DNA from: G963662905 sp963676415
GTDB lineage: Bacteria > Bacteroidota > Bacteroidia > Bacteroidales > WRLA01
Assembly (NCBI GenBank): GCA_963676415.1
Contig: OY781097.1
Location: forward strand, 2,170,001-2,234,000
Direction: 5' to 3'
DNA length: 64,000 nt
Shown here: piece after piece, positions 15,934 through 24,571 of the stretch
Layout: each line of letters starts with the position of its first letter
How positions within the stretch are numbered: position 1 is the stretch's first letter
Notes under the pieces: generated by a model
What the model was told of the DNA's origin: nothing
Databases searched by the model: none
The model's input: the letters and a program-made list of their open reading frames with translations, nothing else
Position numbers and translations under genes: made by a program

Positions 15934-18483
15934 ATGAAAAAACTGTTACTTTTCACAATGGTTTTTTGTCTCGGTATCATGGCTTACGCACAAAATGCGC
16001 CACAGGTACGCGACGGACTGAAAACACATTCGGCTACTATTGAGAATATGGTAGGCGTTGAACCACTTAAAGCAGCTACTCCATCTCCTGCTGCTGTTCC
16101 AACTCCAAATTTCCGTGCCCCTAATGCTGTTAGTATTACGGATATTGGCACTTCTGACAATGCTTACGGATTTGGTTATGGCGGTGGTCAGAAAACCATT
16201 ATATATTATAATGGTGACCTGAATACCATTACAAATATTCACCGTATGGGGGGTGAGCTCGACCCGGGCGGATACAATGGTGACCTTGGTTATGACGTTT
16301 CTTATGATGGCGGTATGACCTGGACCAATATGGTGGAAATGTATGTAGCTACTGAGCCTTCGGGACAGTATTATGCTGATGCAGCCCGTTACCCACAAGC
16401 TGTTATTTACAATCCCGAAGGAAATTCTGATCCAGCAAATGCATGGATGGCTTTCTTTGCCCCGAACCTTGATGCTACCAACAGTAATTGGGGTGGTTAT
16501 TCTTATGGCATTCATAAGCTAACTGCAGCTTCAAATGTGGATACAACGAAAAACCTTCAGGGTTCTGCCGGGGAATTTTTCCAGTATATTCCTGATGGAA
16601 TGGATGTTAGTCGTACAACGGGTACTGTTCTTGTTTCTGACCTGAACCAGGACTGGACTTCAGGAAGCCTTGATTATCTTGGCCAGATTTTGCTGAGCCG
16701 CGGTACTTACAGCGAAGCCGAAGGCGATATCGTTTATGAAGAAATGTTGATCGATGCTCCTATCGTTAATGTGGAAGATCAATCACGTCCTACCATTAAC
16801 CGTGTTGCTTTTGCTCCTGACGGAGAAACTGCATGGATTGTTATTTTCGCTGACAATGGTGAAAACGAAATTGTCTGGGAAGATTATATGACCCTTTACC
16901 CAATTCTTTATAAATCAGAGGATGGTGGTGAAACATGGAGCGATCCAATCAATGTGCAGCTTGATGGCCCCGACGGGATCCCCGGAATCATGAATTTCAT
17001 TACTGACGAGCAGTGGGATACCCTTTGGGAAGATCCTGAAACTCCTCGCGACGAAGTTGCTTTTACAGTTGGTTTCGACTGTGACCTTACTGTTGATGCA
17101 AATGGGAACCCACATATTGCAACTGCAGTAGGTGTTGCCGGTAGCAATCCTTACTCAATTATTACTGCTTATCCTTACCTCGGCATTATGGATATCTATT
17201 CTCCTGATGGTGGTGAAACCTGGGAAGCCGTTGAAATTGGACGTCCTCATAACTTCCGTGGTACATTTGGCGACCTGTCAGAAGATAACCGTGTTTGTGC
17301 TGCTACAAACTGGGATGGTACTAAAGTATTCTTCACGTATCTGGATACTGATCCTGATGTAAATCCTGAGGATAATAGCAGCCCTGATATTTGGGCACGT
17401 GGTTTCGACCCACTGGCCAATATGATGACTGCTGATGCAGTTGGTGCAGATATGCCAACAAACGTTACCTTTGGTTCTGCCGGAATGTGGCAGTCTTATT
17501 TCGGAACACTTGCCGAATTTGTTATCCAGAATGATGACAGCTACACACTTCCAATTGTTTATGAAGATATGACTCCGGATGATCCAGGTGCTGCAGCTCA
17601 GTTTAAGTATATCAAAGACTTTGCTTTCGTTGACGCTGACTTTACCATTCAGGTAGGCCCTGCGCCACTGATTGCTAACTTCAGTGCTGATGAAACTACT
17701 GTTGACGAAGGTGCAACCGTAAACTTCACTGATATGTCTGCAGGTGCTACTTCATGGTCATGGGTATTTGAAGGTGGCGATCCTGCTACTTCCAATGAAC
17801 AAAACCCATCTGTAGTTTATGATACCGAAGGTGTTTATGATGTTACCCTGACTGTTTCCAACGGTACAGAAGAAGACATGATGTCAAAAGAAGACTTTAT
17901 CACTGTTAATGGTGGTGGTGACATGTACACTGTTACTTTCAATGTTAATATGAACGACGCAATTGATGCCGGTGAATTTGTTGTTGGTACTGATGTTGTT
18001 TATACTACTGGTAGTATGGTTGGCTGGGTAGAACCAGGTCAGGAAGGTTCCTTAATGCTTGCTGATGATGATGGTGATGGTTACTATACTGTTGCTATTG
18101 AGCTTGCTCCTGGTGATTATCAGTATAAGTATTTCAAGAATGCCGGTTGGGACGGTGGCGAATGGGCCGGTGATCCAAACCGTGACTTCTCCGTTGTTGA
18201 TGCCGATGTAAACCTTGAAAATCTTTGGGGGGTCATTACCGGTATCGAAGAACTCGAGTCTATGATTACAATCAGCCCGAACCCTGCAACAAATTACTTT
18301 AAAGTAGCTGCCGACCGCAACTATACTGTAGAAGTAATGGATCTCAGCGGACGTATTGTTACTACAGCTCAAATGATGTCCAACGAAGTGATTATCAATA
18401 TGGATGATCAGGAAGCTGGTATCTACATCGTACGTATGTCTAATGAAACCGTTTCTTTCTTTAAGAAAATTGTGAAGCAATAA
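15934..18483 (+). CDS. Asp-box beta-propeller surface protein with PKD, CBM-like and T9SS domains (paralog B)
   Basis: The 849-residue protein begins with a signal peptide (cleavage near A-Y-A-Q-N). The propeller region is closely related to paralog A, with S-Y-D-G-G-M-T-W, S-E-D-G-G-E-T-W and S-P-D-G-G-E-T-W Asp boxes and the shared block S-E-D-N-R-V-C-A-A-T-N-W-D-G-T-K-V-F-F. A PKD domain follows (about 575-660). Then comes a domain of about 100 residues (about 665-765) absent from A, with V-T-F-N-V-N-M, Y-Y-T-V-A-I-E-L and G-D-Y-Q-Y-K-Y-F-K-N-A-G-W. This resembles the starch-binding/CBM48-type beta-sandwich that also caps other T9SS proteins. The last 79 residues are the T9SS domain (S-P-N-P-A-T-N-Y ... 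F-F-K-K-I-V-K-Q). Codon bias again suggests high expression. Function unknown. Confidence 0.85.
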   Translation: MKKLLLFTMVFCLGIMAYAQNAPQVRDGLKTHSATIENMVGVEPLKAATPSPAAVPTPNFRAPNAVSITDIGTSDNAYGFGYGGGQKTIIYYNGDLNTITNIHRMGGELDPGGYNGDLGYDVSYDGGMTWTNMVEMYVATEPSGQYYADAARYPQAVIYNPEGNSDPANAWMAFFAPNLDATNSNWGGYSYGIHKLTAASNVDTTKNLQGSAGEFFQYIPDGMDVSRTTGTVLVSDLNQDWTSGSLDYLGQILLSRGTYSEAEGDIVYEEMLIDAPIVNVEDQSRPTINRVAFAPDGETAWIVIFADNGENEIVWEDYMTLYPILYKSEDGGETWSDPINVQLDGPDGIPGIMNFITDEQWDTLWEDPETPRDEVAFTVGFDCDLTVDANGNPHIATAVGVAGSNPYSIITAYPYLGIMDIYSPDGGETWEAVEIGRPHNFRGTFGDLSEDNRVCAATNWDGTKVFFTYLDTDPDVNPEDNSSPDIWARGFDPLANMMTADAVGADMPTNVTFGSAGMWQSYFGTLAEFVIQNDDSYTLPIVYEDMTPDDPGAAAQFKYIKDFAFVDADFTIQVGPAPLIANFSADETTVDEGATVNFTDMSAGATSWSWVFEGGDPATSNEQNPSVVYDTEGVYDVTLTVSNGTEEDMMSKEDFITVNGGGDMYTVTFNVNMNDAIDAGEFVVGTDVVYTTGSMVGWVEPGQEGSLMLADDDGDGYYTVAIELAPGDYQYKYFKNAGWDGGEWAGDPNRDFSVVDADVNLENLWGVITGIEELESMITISPNPATNYFKVAADRNYTVEVMDLSGRIVTTAQMMSNEVIINMDDQEAGIYIVRMSNETVSFFKKIVKQ

Positions 18484-18505
18484 GCGATAATAATATTATA
18501 GCTCA

Positions 18506-18537
18506 AACCGCCCTGGATTTCCCGGGGCGGTTTTTTT
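18506..18537 (+). terminator. Rho-independent terminator after paralog B
   Basis: Stem AACCGCCC (18506-18513) with GGGCGGTT (18525-18532), extended by inner GG/CC pairs, followed by seven T. Confidence 0.93.
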
Positions 18538-18550
18538 GTGCTCAGATGTT

Positions 18551-18850
18551 GGCTGGCACGGGCTGTTTTTTTCTCGCAAAGGAGCTAAGACGCGAAGTTT
18601 GGCTGGCGCGGGCGGTTTTTATCCACGAAGAACGCGAAGGGCTTTTTGTTTCGCTGGCGCTCAACCTTTTTTTGTCCGCGAAGGACGCGAAGGGCGCGAA
18701 GTTTGGCTGGCGCAGGATGTTTTTTCTCGCAGAGACGCTAAGGCGCAAAGGGGCTTTTCTTAGCGTTGCTTTGTGTGCTTAGCGGAGAAATTCTTCTTGT
18801 TTTTTTCTCGCAAAGGCGCAAAGGCGCGAAGGAGTGTGTTTTATAAGCGC
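18551..18850. repeat. Array of ~50-bp tandem units built from CGCAAAG/CGCGAAG heptads
   Basis: Units begin with GGCTGGCGCGGG-like sequence at 18551, 18601, about 18652 and 18705 (spacing 50-53 bases). Each continues as a T-run and then heptad-like words (CGCAAAG, GACGCGAAG, GGCGCGAAG, GACGCTAAG). A further TTTTTTTCTCGCAAAGGCGCAAAGGC segment starts near 18800. Short frames across it on both strands are composed of the repeat itself and look non-coding. Heptad arrays of this kind occur between genes in several phyla. Confidence 0.75.
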
Positions 18851-18900
18851 GTATTCGTGTGCTTCGCGGATAAAATTCTTCTAAGCGGAAATTGCAGATT

Positions 18901-18934
18901 GGAGCGTCACTTCGACGAGTGAGCGAGGAGAAGT
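18901..18934. repeat. Dispersed 'GTCACTTCGACGAGTGAGCGAGGAGAAGT' type repeat
   Basis: The bases GTCACTTCGACGAG followed by TGAGCGAGGAGAAGT form an intergenic motif shared in outline with sequences near 11245-11295 and 45541-45560 in this window. It lies in the 700-base gap between paralog B and the endonuclease gene. The rest of that gap, up to the promoter at 19150, shows nothing further. Confidence 0.6.
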
Positions 18935-19149
18935 ATTATTGGGATAAGCGCAATATGTGTCAGTAAACCCACAGGCAGCGCAGGAAATTCAAAAAAAAAC
19001 AGCATCATGTATAAAAGTTTTATAAAATCATAGCCCCTATATCAATAATTGATATTAATTTTGTGCAAATTCTATATAAATTTTTAGTAAAACTGTAATT
19101 TTTAAGTTAATAAAACGCATTCTATGAAGGGAAATCTCCCGCGAAACGA

Positions 19150-19157
19150 TACTTTTG
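19150..19157 (+). promoter_or_regulatory. TACTTTTG promoter box for the endonuclease gene
   Basis: An exact TAnnTTTG match followed by CA, 36 bases before the ATG at 19193. No clear TTTG lies 17-21 bases upstream. Confidence 0.5.
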
Positions 19158-19192
19158 CACCCACGAATCAAGATCAATTTTCAGGGATTATA

Positions 19193-20350
19193 ATGAAACA
19201 GCTGCTTGCGCTTTTCTTTTGCCTTATTTTATGGGCTGCCGTGCTCAACGCGCAGATCCCGGCAGGCTATTATGATAATGCCAACGGCCTCAGCGGTGCA
19301 GCACTGAAAACCGCCCTCCATAATATCATTGATGATCATACTGTGAAAAGCTATGATTATCTCTGGACAGCATTTCAAACCACCGACGATAAATCCAACG
19401 GCAAAGTGTGGGATATGTATTCTGATGTTCCCGGCGGCAATCCACCATACGAATTTACATTTGGCAGCAATCAGTGTGGGAACTATTCCAATGAAGGCGA
19501 TTGCTATAATCGAGAACATTCCTTTCCGAAAAGTTGGTTTGGTGGAGAAGTGTCGCCTATGTACACAGACCTTTTCCATCTTGTACCTACGGATGGGTAT
19601 GTTAATAGCAAGAGAAGTAATTATCCTTTTGGAGAAGTGGATGTAACGGATCCAGAGCTATGGACATCCCTAAATGGCAGCAAAGTGGGTGAATGTGATT
19701 ACCCAGGTTACACAGGTACCGTTTTCGAACCCATAGATGAATACAAAGGCGATTTTGCCCGGACATACTTTTATATGGCCACACGCTACGAAGATAAGAT
19801 TACAGCTTGGTCAAGCCCAATGTTGGATGGAACAAGCTATCCGGCTTATGAAGAATGGGCTGTAAATATGTTGAGCGAATGGCACGAAAACGACCCCGTT
19901 TCCCAAAAAGAAATTGACCGGAATAATGATATCTACACTAACTACCAGCACAACCGCAACCCATTCATAGACCATCCGGAATATGTGGGGTACATCTGGG
20001 GCGGACAAAGTCCAATGGCCGATGAACCCAGCAACCATGCCGCCGATTTATCCGCACACTGCATCACCCTCAACTGGATCGACGCCACAGGCGATATCGT
20101 TCCCGAAGGCTATCTGCTCCGCATGAGTGCTGTGGGTTTTGGAAGCATAGTCACACCCGTAGATGGTACTGCAGTGGACGATGATTTTTCCAATAAAAAT
20201 ATTGCAGTCGGTGTGCAGAAATGCATTTTTGGCGGTCTCACACCCGGCACAACATATTATTTCAAAATATACGGCTATACCGGCAGCGGCGCCTTGATTG
20301 ATTATAAAACCGATGGGGAGGTGATGCAGGTGAGTATAGAAGCGAATTAG
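19193..20350 (+). CDS. Secreted endonuclease I with fibronectin-III-like tail
   Basis: The start at 19193 gives a signal peptide (M-K-Q-L-L-A-L-F-F ... L-N-A-Q). It follows an AGGGA sequence and a promoter box, whereas the longer frame starts upstream of that box. Residues 22-270 match the endonuclease I family (EndA/Vvn type, His-Me finger): R-E-H-S-F-P-K-S-W-F at 107-116 with H109 as general base, D-L-F-H-L-V-P-T-D-G-Y-V-N-S-x-R-S-N-Y-P-F-G, and N-R-N-P-F-I-D-H-P-E-Y. These enzymes cleave DNA and often RNA non-specifically. Residues about 285-385 form a fibronectin-III-like domain that recurs in the next protein. There is no T9SS sorting domain, so it may stay periplasmic or leave with its partner. 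The next gene begins 48 bases on and is likely in the same operon. Confidence 0.9.
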   Translation: MKQLLALFFCLILWAAVLNAQIPAGYYDNANGLSGAALKTALHNIIDDHTVKSYDYLWTAFQTTDDKSNGKVWDMYSDVPGGNPPYEFTFGSNQCGNYSNEGDCYNREHSFPKSWFGGEVSPMYTDLFHLVPTDGYVNSKRSNYPFGEVDVTDPELWTSLNGSKVGECDYPGYTGTVFEPIDEYKGDFARTYFYMATRYEDKITAWSSPMLDGTSYPAYEEWAVNMLSEWHENDPVSQKEIDRNNDIYTNYQHNRNPFIDHPEYVGYIWGGQSPMADEPSNHAADLSAHCITLNWIDATGDIVPEGYLLRMSAVGFGSIVTPVDGTAVDDDFSNKNIAVGVQKCIFGGLTPGTTYYFKIYGYTGSGALIDYKTDGEVMQVSIEAN

Positions 20351-20398
20351 AATATAGAACAAACCAAAATTTGAAACAATAAACAAAAACTTAACGTT

Positions 20399-23300
20399 AT
20401 GAAACACATTTTACGATTAACAGCAATTTTTACCCTGCTTCTCTTCTTTGGAGGGAATATTTTGGGGCAGGTGAATGAAAACTTTGACAATTGGAGTGAC
20501 GGCTCATATACTCCAACATCAACATATACCGATGCAAATGGTGGACAATGGGAGACATACAATGCAATGTGTCATTCCGATAATGCAAGATCAGGAAATG
20601 CAATAAGATTTAATGATGATAGTGGAGAAAATGAATATCTTCTTTATAAAGGTACTGACGGAAATGGAAAAGATGGTGGTATTGGAACAATCTCTTTCTG
20701 GTACCGCCACTGGGATGGTGATGGTAGCGGAGTTCAGTTTCAGGTACAATACAATCAAAATTCTGGAGGTTGGACAAATATTGGATCTGTCATAAATGTA
20801 ACGAGTACAACATATACTCAGTTCTCTGAAACCGTTAATTTATCAGGTGATGATATTTTAATCCAAGTCATTTCGATAGATGATGCAGAGAGATTATTAA
20901 TTGATGATTTCTCAGTAACAAACTATTCAAGCGGAGCAACAGAACCCACAAACCACCCTGCTGATTTTGCAGCATCTGCAAACTCTGAAAGTGCAATTAC
21001 GCTTACATGGACAGATTCTGATGCGGCAAGCTATTTAATCAAAGGTTCGACAGTAAGCTATGATGATATTACAGATCCTGTTGACGGAACAGCAGAGGCC
21101 GATGGCGGTTTGGTAAAAAATATTACTTCTGGTACACAGACACACCAATTCACAGGCTTATCTGCCAATCAGCAATATTTCTTTGAGATTTTTGCTTATA
21201 ATGGTTCTGATGCAACAGTAAACTACAAAGTTACGGGAGCTCCTCAAGAAACTGCTACAACCGAGAGCGTAAATGATAATGATTCAGAAGTTAAAGCACC
21301 AGGCGAACAACTTGCTGCAAGAAATATTTCTTCCACAGCTGATGATGAAATGGAAGAGGCCGTGCCGGTTTTCAAAATCGTTATAAAAGATAAGGGTTCA
21401 GGCGATGGTTTGGCAACAATTGTTAAAAACATCAGGTTAAAGCCCCACACCACCAACACTGCTGACTGGACAGATAACATACAGGGGTTAACCGCATATG
21501 ATGGATCGAATTATTATTCTTTTAATGCAGAGGTAACAGATAGTTACATTGACCTAACATTTTTTGATGAAGAAGAGTTGAGTGTGGGTGATGGACAAAC
21601 AGTTGAGCTTACGCTAAATCTTTATCTGAATAGCTCTGATATTGTAGATGGAGCTGTTATTTCCTTTATGGTTGATGCTGACGATCACGGTTTTACAGCT
21701 GACGCAAGCGGAAGTGGGTTTGCTTCTGAGTTTTTATTGGGCGATTTTCATTCGAATGATATTACTATTGATGTGACTTTTGATGAATTACGTTTTACCC
21801 AGCAACCCACAAATGTGAATTTAGGTGATGCAATATCCCCTTCTGTAACGGTTGCACTAACCGATGAAAACGGAAATGTGGATACAGATGCGGATGGAAC
21901 AGATTATACAATTGGATTAACAACTACCGGAAGTTTCGATGCAATGGCAACAACCTCCATTGATGCTGTAAGCGGAGTTGCTACTTTCAATAATCTTGTT
22001 TTCAGTGCTCAAGGTTCAGGCGTTACTATAACGACTATTGACCCTGATAGCTGGGGATGGACCAATATTACGAGTGATGCGTTTGATGTTTCAGAACTAC
22101 CTAATCTGATTATTTCTGAGGTTGCTGACCCAGGGGATGTTTATCAAACAAGGTTTATTGAAATCTATAATACGGGTTCCTCAACTATAGATTTCAGCAC
22201 AACTACAATTTACATCTCCAGACAAACAAATGGCGGAAATTGGGAGGACAAACAACTAACAGGCTCCATCGCGCCAAATCAAACCTATGTTGCTGCAAAT
22301 TCTAACGATGATGCGAGTGATTACTTCTATGTGAACTTCGGATTTATGGCTGATTACGATTATGGTGGAAGCTCAGGTAATGGGGATGACGGCTATTTTC
22401 TTTATTATAACGGTGATCATAATACTGGTACACTATTAGATGCATTCGGGGTTATCGATGAAGATGGTAGTGGTAAAGCATGGGAATACGAAGACAAAAG
22501 AGCAGTCAGAAACTCCAATATCACCACACCTAACACGATCTGGACAGAATCTGAATGGACTATTGTAGCTGCTGATGTTGCAAATTGTACACCTGGAGAG
22601 CATAATGATTATGTATTTGTAAACGCAACTGGCAATTGGAATAGTACTTCAACATGGAGTAACGGAAAGGTGCCCACCAGTACTAAAAATGTAATTGTAG
22701 CAGGTAATACGCAGCTGACCATCGCCTCAGCAAAAGCTACTGGCACATGTAATAACATCACTCTCGAAAACGGTGCCACTCTCCTCGGCCAAGAAAACTT
22801 AACTATAAATGGTACTGCAACTGTAGAAGGTTCTTACTCAGGTAATTCAGGAACAGCTGGAGCCAAAGATGCGTATTATGTAATTTCTTCTCCGCTAAGC
22901 GCAATGGATATTGCTGGTTCAGATTTTGAACCTGTTGGAAACGAAGATGATTTCTTTGTGTATGATCAGGGTACAAATTACTGGATGAACTATTTTGCAG
23001 CAGGTAATCCGGCTACATTATTTGACCAGTTTGATGCAGGAACAGGCTACCTGGTATCTTATGCTGCCGCAAATGCCGGCACGAAAGCGTTTGAAAGCAC
23101 TGGTTTTAATGCAGCTTCAGTTTCTCCATCAATATCGAACTCAAACAGCGCATGGAATCTTATTGGAAACCCTTATCCTTCAAAGGTAACATGGGCAGAT
23201 GTCAGCAAATCGTTGGTTTCCTCACCTAAAACATTAAATGCCACAAGCGGTGCGTGGGAAGATATGGGAACAGAAATTGAAACCGGCCAAGGAATTTTTG

Positions 23301-24037
23301 TATATGCGGAAGACGGTAGCCCATCATTAACCTTCGAAACTGCAGACCAAACTCATGGTTCAGGTGGCAAAAAAGATGCTGTAAATTATGCCTTTATGAA
23401 CTTGCATTTCGGTGAACATACAATTTATACCCGCTTTGCAGTAAACGAGAATGCGAGCCAAAATTACGAATGGCAGCATGATTCGCGCTATATGCATCCA
23501 ATCAGTCAGATTCCTTTCTTCTCAGCTATTACACAGGATGAGGTTAAGGTTTCTACTTACGTTTGCGAAACAGAAGCAGAAGAGGATTTTATTGTGCCTC
23601 TTTATTTCAGTGTACCGGCCGATCAGGAAATCAGTTTTGATTTTGATGGTAATCTGGGATATGAAATTGTTCTGGAAGATCAAAACAACAATGAAATGAC
23701 AGAGCTTACAAATGGTGTTAGCTACACCTTCACCGCATCCACATCCGACGCCCCCGACCGTTTCCTGCTCCACTTTAAAGCAACTACTGCTGTGGAAGAT
23801 ATGGAAACACTGGATGCAAGCATTTATACTTATGACAATAAAATTTACATCAGTGGGTTGGAAGAGGTGAACAATGCTGCTGTGGAGCTGTTTACAGTGG
23901 ATGGAAGAAGGATTCTTGCAGAACAGTTTGCCGGAGCGCCTGTGGTTCAGGTCGGACAAAAGCTGCCTTTGGGCTGTTATATTGTTCGTTTGACTTCTGA
24001 AAACCAGACAATGACCAAAAAAATTGTTCTCAACTAA
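20399..24037 (+). CDS. Multidomain exported protein with lamin-tail and T9SS domains, partner of endonuclease I
   Basis: The 1212-residue protein has a signal peptide (ending G-N-I-L-G-Q). It continues with an N-terminal beta-sandwich (about 25-178), a fibronectin-III-like domain resembling the tail of the preceding nuclease (about 183-285), and a domain beginning E-V-K-A-P-G-E-Q (about 295-460). Next are an Ig-like stretch (F-T-Q-Q-P-T-N-V ... V-A-L-T-D-E-N-G) and a lamin-tail domain (L-I-I-S-E-V-A-D-P-G ... R-F-I-E-I-Y-N-T-G). A region starting G-N-W-N-S-T-S-T-W-S-N-G and a T9SS sorting domain ending T-K-K-I-V-L-N complete it. Lamin-tail domains are often joined to extracellular nucleases. 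Pairing with endonuclease I suggests a surface DNA-degrading or DNA-binding unit. No nuclease active site is visible in this protein itself. Confidence 0.82.
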   Translation: MKHILRLTAIFTLLLFFGGNILGQVNENFDNWSDGSYTPTSTYTDANGGQWETYNAMCHSDNARSGNAIRFNDDSGENEYLLYKGTDGNGKDGGIGTISFWYRHWDGDGSGVQFQVQYNQNSGGWTNIGSVINVTSTTYTQFSETVNLSGDDILIQVISIDDAERLLIDDFSVTNYSSGATEPTNHPADFAASANSESAITLTWTDSDAASYLIKGSTVSYDDITDPVDGTAEADGGLVKNITSGTQTHQFTGLSANQQYFFEIFAYNGSDATVNYKVTGAPQETATTESVNDNDSEVKAPGEQLAARNISSTADDEMEEAVPVFKIVIKDKGSGDGLATIVKNIRLKPHTTNTADWTDNIQGLTAYDGSNYYSFNAEVTDSYIDLTFFDEEELSVGDGQTVELTLNLYLNSSDIVDGAVISFMVDADDHGFTADASGSGFASEFLLGDFHSNDITIDVTFDELRFTQQPTNVNLGDAISPSVTVALTDENGNVDTDADGTDYTIGLTTTGSFDAMATTSIDAVSGVATFNNLVFSAQGSGVTITTIDPDSWGWTNITSDAFDVSELPNLIISEVADPGDVYQTRFIEIYNTGSSTIDFSTTTIYISRQTNGGNWEDKQLTGSIAPNQTYVAANSNDDASDYFYVNFGFMADYDYGGSSGNGDDGYFLYYNGDHNTGTLLDAFGVIDEDGSGKAWEYEDKRAVRNSNITTPNTIWTESEWTIVAADVANCTPGEHNDYVFVNATGNWNSTSTWSNGKVPTSTKNVIVAGNTQLTIASAKATGTCNNITLENGATLLGQENLTINGTATVEGSYSGNSGTAGAKDAYYVISSPLSAMDIAGSDFEPVGNEDDFFVYDQGTNYWMNYFAAGNPATLFDQFDAGTGYLVSYAAANAGTKAFESTGFNAASVSPSISNSNSAWNLIGNPYPSKVTWADVSKSLVSSPKTLNATSGAWEDMGTEIETGQGIFVYAEDGSPSLTFETADQTHGSGGKKDAVNYAFMNLHFGEHTIYTRFAVNENASQNYEWQHDSRYMHPISQIPFFSAITQDEVKVSTYVCETEAEEDFIVPLYFSVPADQEISFDFDGNLGYEIVLEDQNNNEMTELTNGVSYTFTASTSDAPDRFLLHFKATTAVEDMETLDASIYTYDNKIYISGLEEVNNAAVELFTVDGRRILAEQFAGAPVVQVGQKLPLGCYIVRLTSENQTMTKKIVLN

Positions 24038-24044
24038 ATTATAA

Positions 24045-24075
24045 TTTGCGATTTTAAAATTATTTCTTAATTTTG
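24045..24075 (+). promoter_or_regulatory. Bacteroidota-type promoter for the CTERM-like mini-gene
   Basis: TTTG (24045-24048), 19 bases, TAATTTTG (24068-24075): both boxes match exactly, about 40 bases before the ATG at 24117. The small gene therefore has its own promoter. Confidence 0.65.
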
Positions 24076-24116
24076 CAATACGGTAAAACGTATTCAAAAC
24101 AATAATCGATTTAGCT

Positions 24117-24344
24117 ATGAAAAAGTTTGCAGCCATTTTTTCTCTCATACTGATCTTATTGACAGCAACTTCTGTTTTTAATGGAGCAATGGCCTCTGAT
24201 CCGCCACCACCTCCTCCGGGTCATGGTGAGACAGGTAATGTACCCGGTGGGGGAGCGCCTGTTGGCAGTGGAATTGCCCTCTTAATCAGTTTGGGAGCAG
24301 CCTACGGTTATAAGAAATACCGTTCGGCTCAAAACGAAGATTAA
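24117..24344 (+). CDS. 75-residue exported protein with polyproline and CTERM-like anchor
   Basis: Residues 1-27 are a signal peptide (M-K-K-F-A-A-I-F-S-L-I-L-I-L-L). The mature part is only about 48 residues: six prolines in a row, a glycine-rich linker (G-H-G-E-T-G-N-V-P-G-G-G), then A-P-V-G-S-G, a transmembrane helix (I-A-L-L-I-S-L-G-A-A-Y-G) and a basic tail (Y-K-K-Y-R). This motif-helix-basic layout is that of short C-terminal sorting signals; it resembles the Bacteroidota PID-CTERM type, with P-V-G-S-G in place of P-I-D-G-G. Such proteins are thought to be processed by exosortase-like enzymes. No sortase is visible in the window. The gene ends 24 bases before a terminator. Confidence 0.7.
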   Translation: MKKFAAIFSLILILLTATSVFNGAMASDPPPPPPGHGETGNVPGGGAPVGSGIALLISLGAAYGYKKYRSAQNED

Positions 24345-24368
24345 ATTCTAATACATATTATATTCCTA

Positions 24369-24392
24369 AAACCTCGCTTTGCGGGGTTTTTT
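24369..24392 (+). terminator. Rho-independent terminator after the CTERM-like gene
   Basis: A 9-bp stem AAACCTCGC (24369-24377) with GCGGGGTTT (24381-24389), including one T-G pair, is followed by further T residues. Confidence 0.85.
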
Positions 24393-24428
24393 GGTTTATA
24401 CCTCTATTAAGTAAATCCTTTATCAACA

Positions 24429-24466
24429 TCAAACCTTCAAGGTTTTTTAAAACCTTGAAGGTTTGA
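24429..24466. repeat. Perfect 17-bp palindrome (AAACCTTCAAGGTTT family)
   Basis: TCAAACCTTCAAGGTTT (24429-24445) and its exact reverse complement (24450-24466) surround a 4-base loop. Partial copies (GAAGGTTTTGTTGGGTTTGAAGGGTTT) continue to about 24508. Palindromes with this ACCTTCAAGGTTTT word are common intergenic repeats in Bacteroidota genomes. Confidence 0.8.
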
Positions 24467-24547
24467 GATGATGAAGGTTTTGTTGGGTTTGAAGGGTTTA
24501 AAGGTTTTTTGGCTTTTCTTTTATACGGTTTATCTCAAATACTTTCA

Positions 24548-24555
24548 TACTTTTG
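24548..24555 (+). promoter_or_regulatory. TACTTTTG promoter box for the decarboxylase gene
   Basis: An exact TAnnTTTG match followed by CA, 16 bases before the first usable ATG. The -33 box is not clear. It argues for translation starting at 24572 or 24584 rather than further upstream. Confidence 0.5.
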
Positions 24556-24571
24556 CAGCCTCAAATTCAAA

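Noticed and set aside
18536..18782. Overlapping short frames (75-78 codons) on both strands downstream of paralog B
   Set aside because: They translate the CGCAAAG heptad array and begin inside or just after a terminator; no signal of protein coding.
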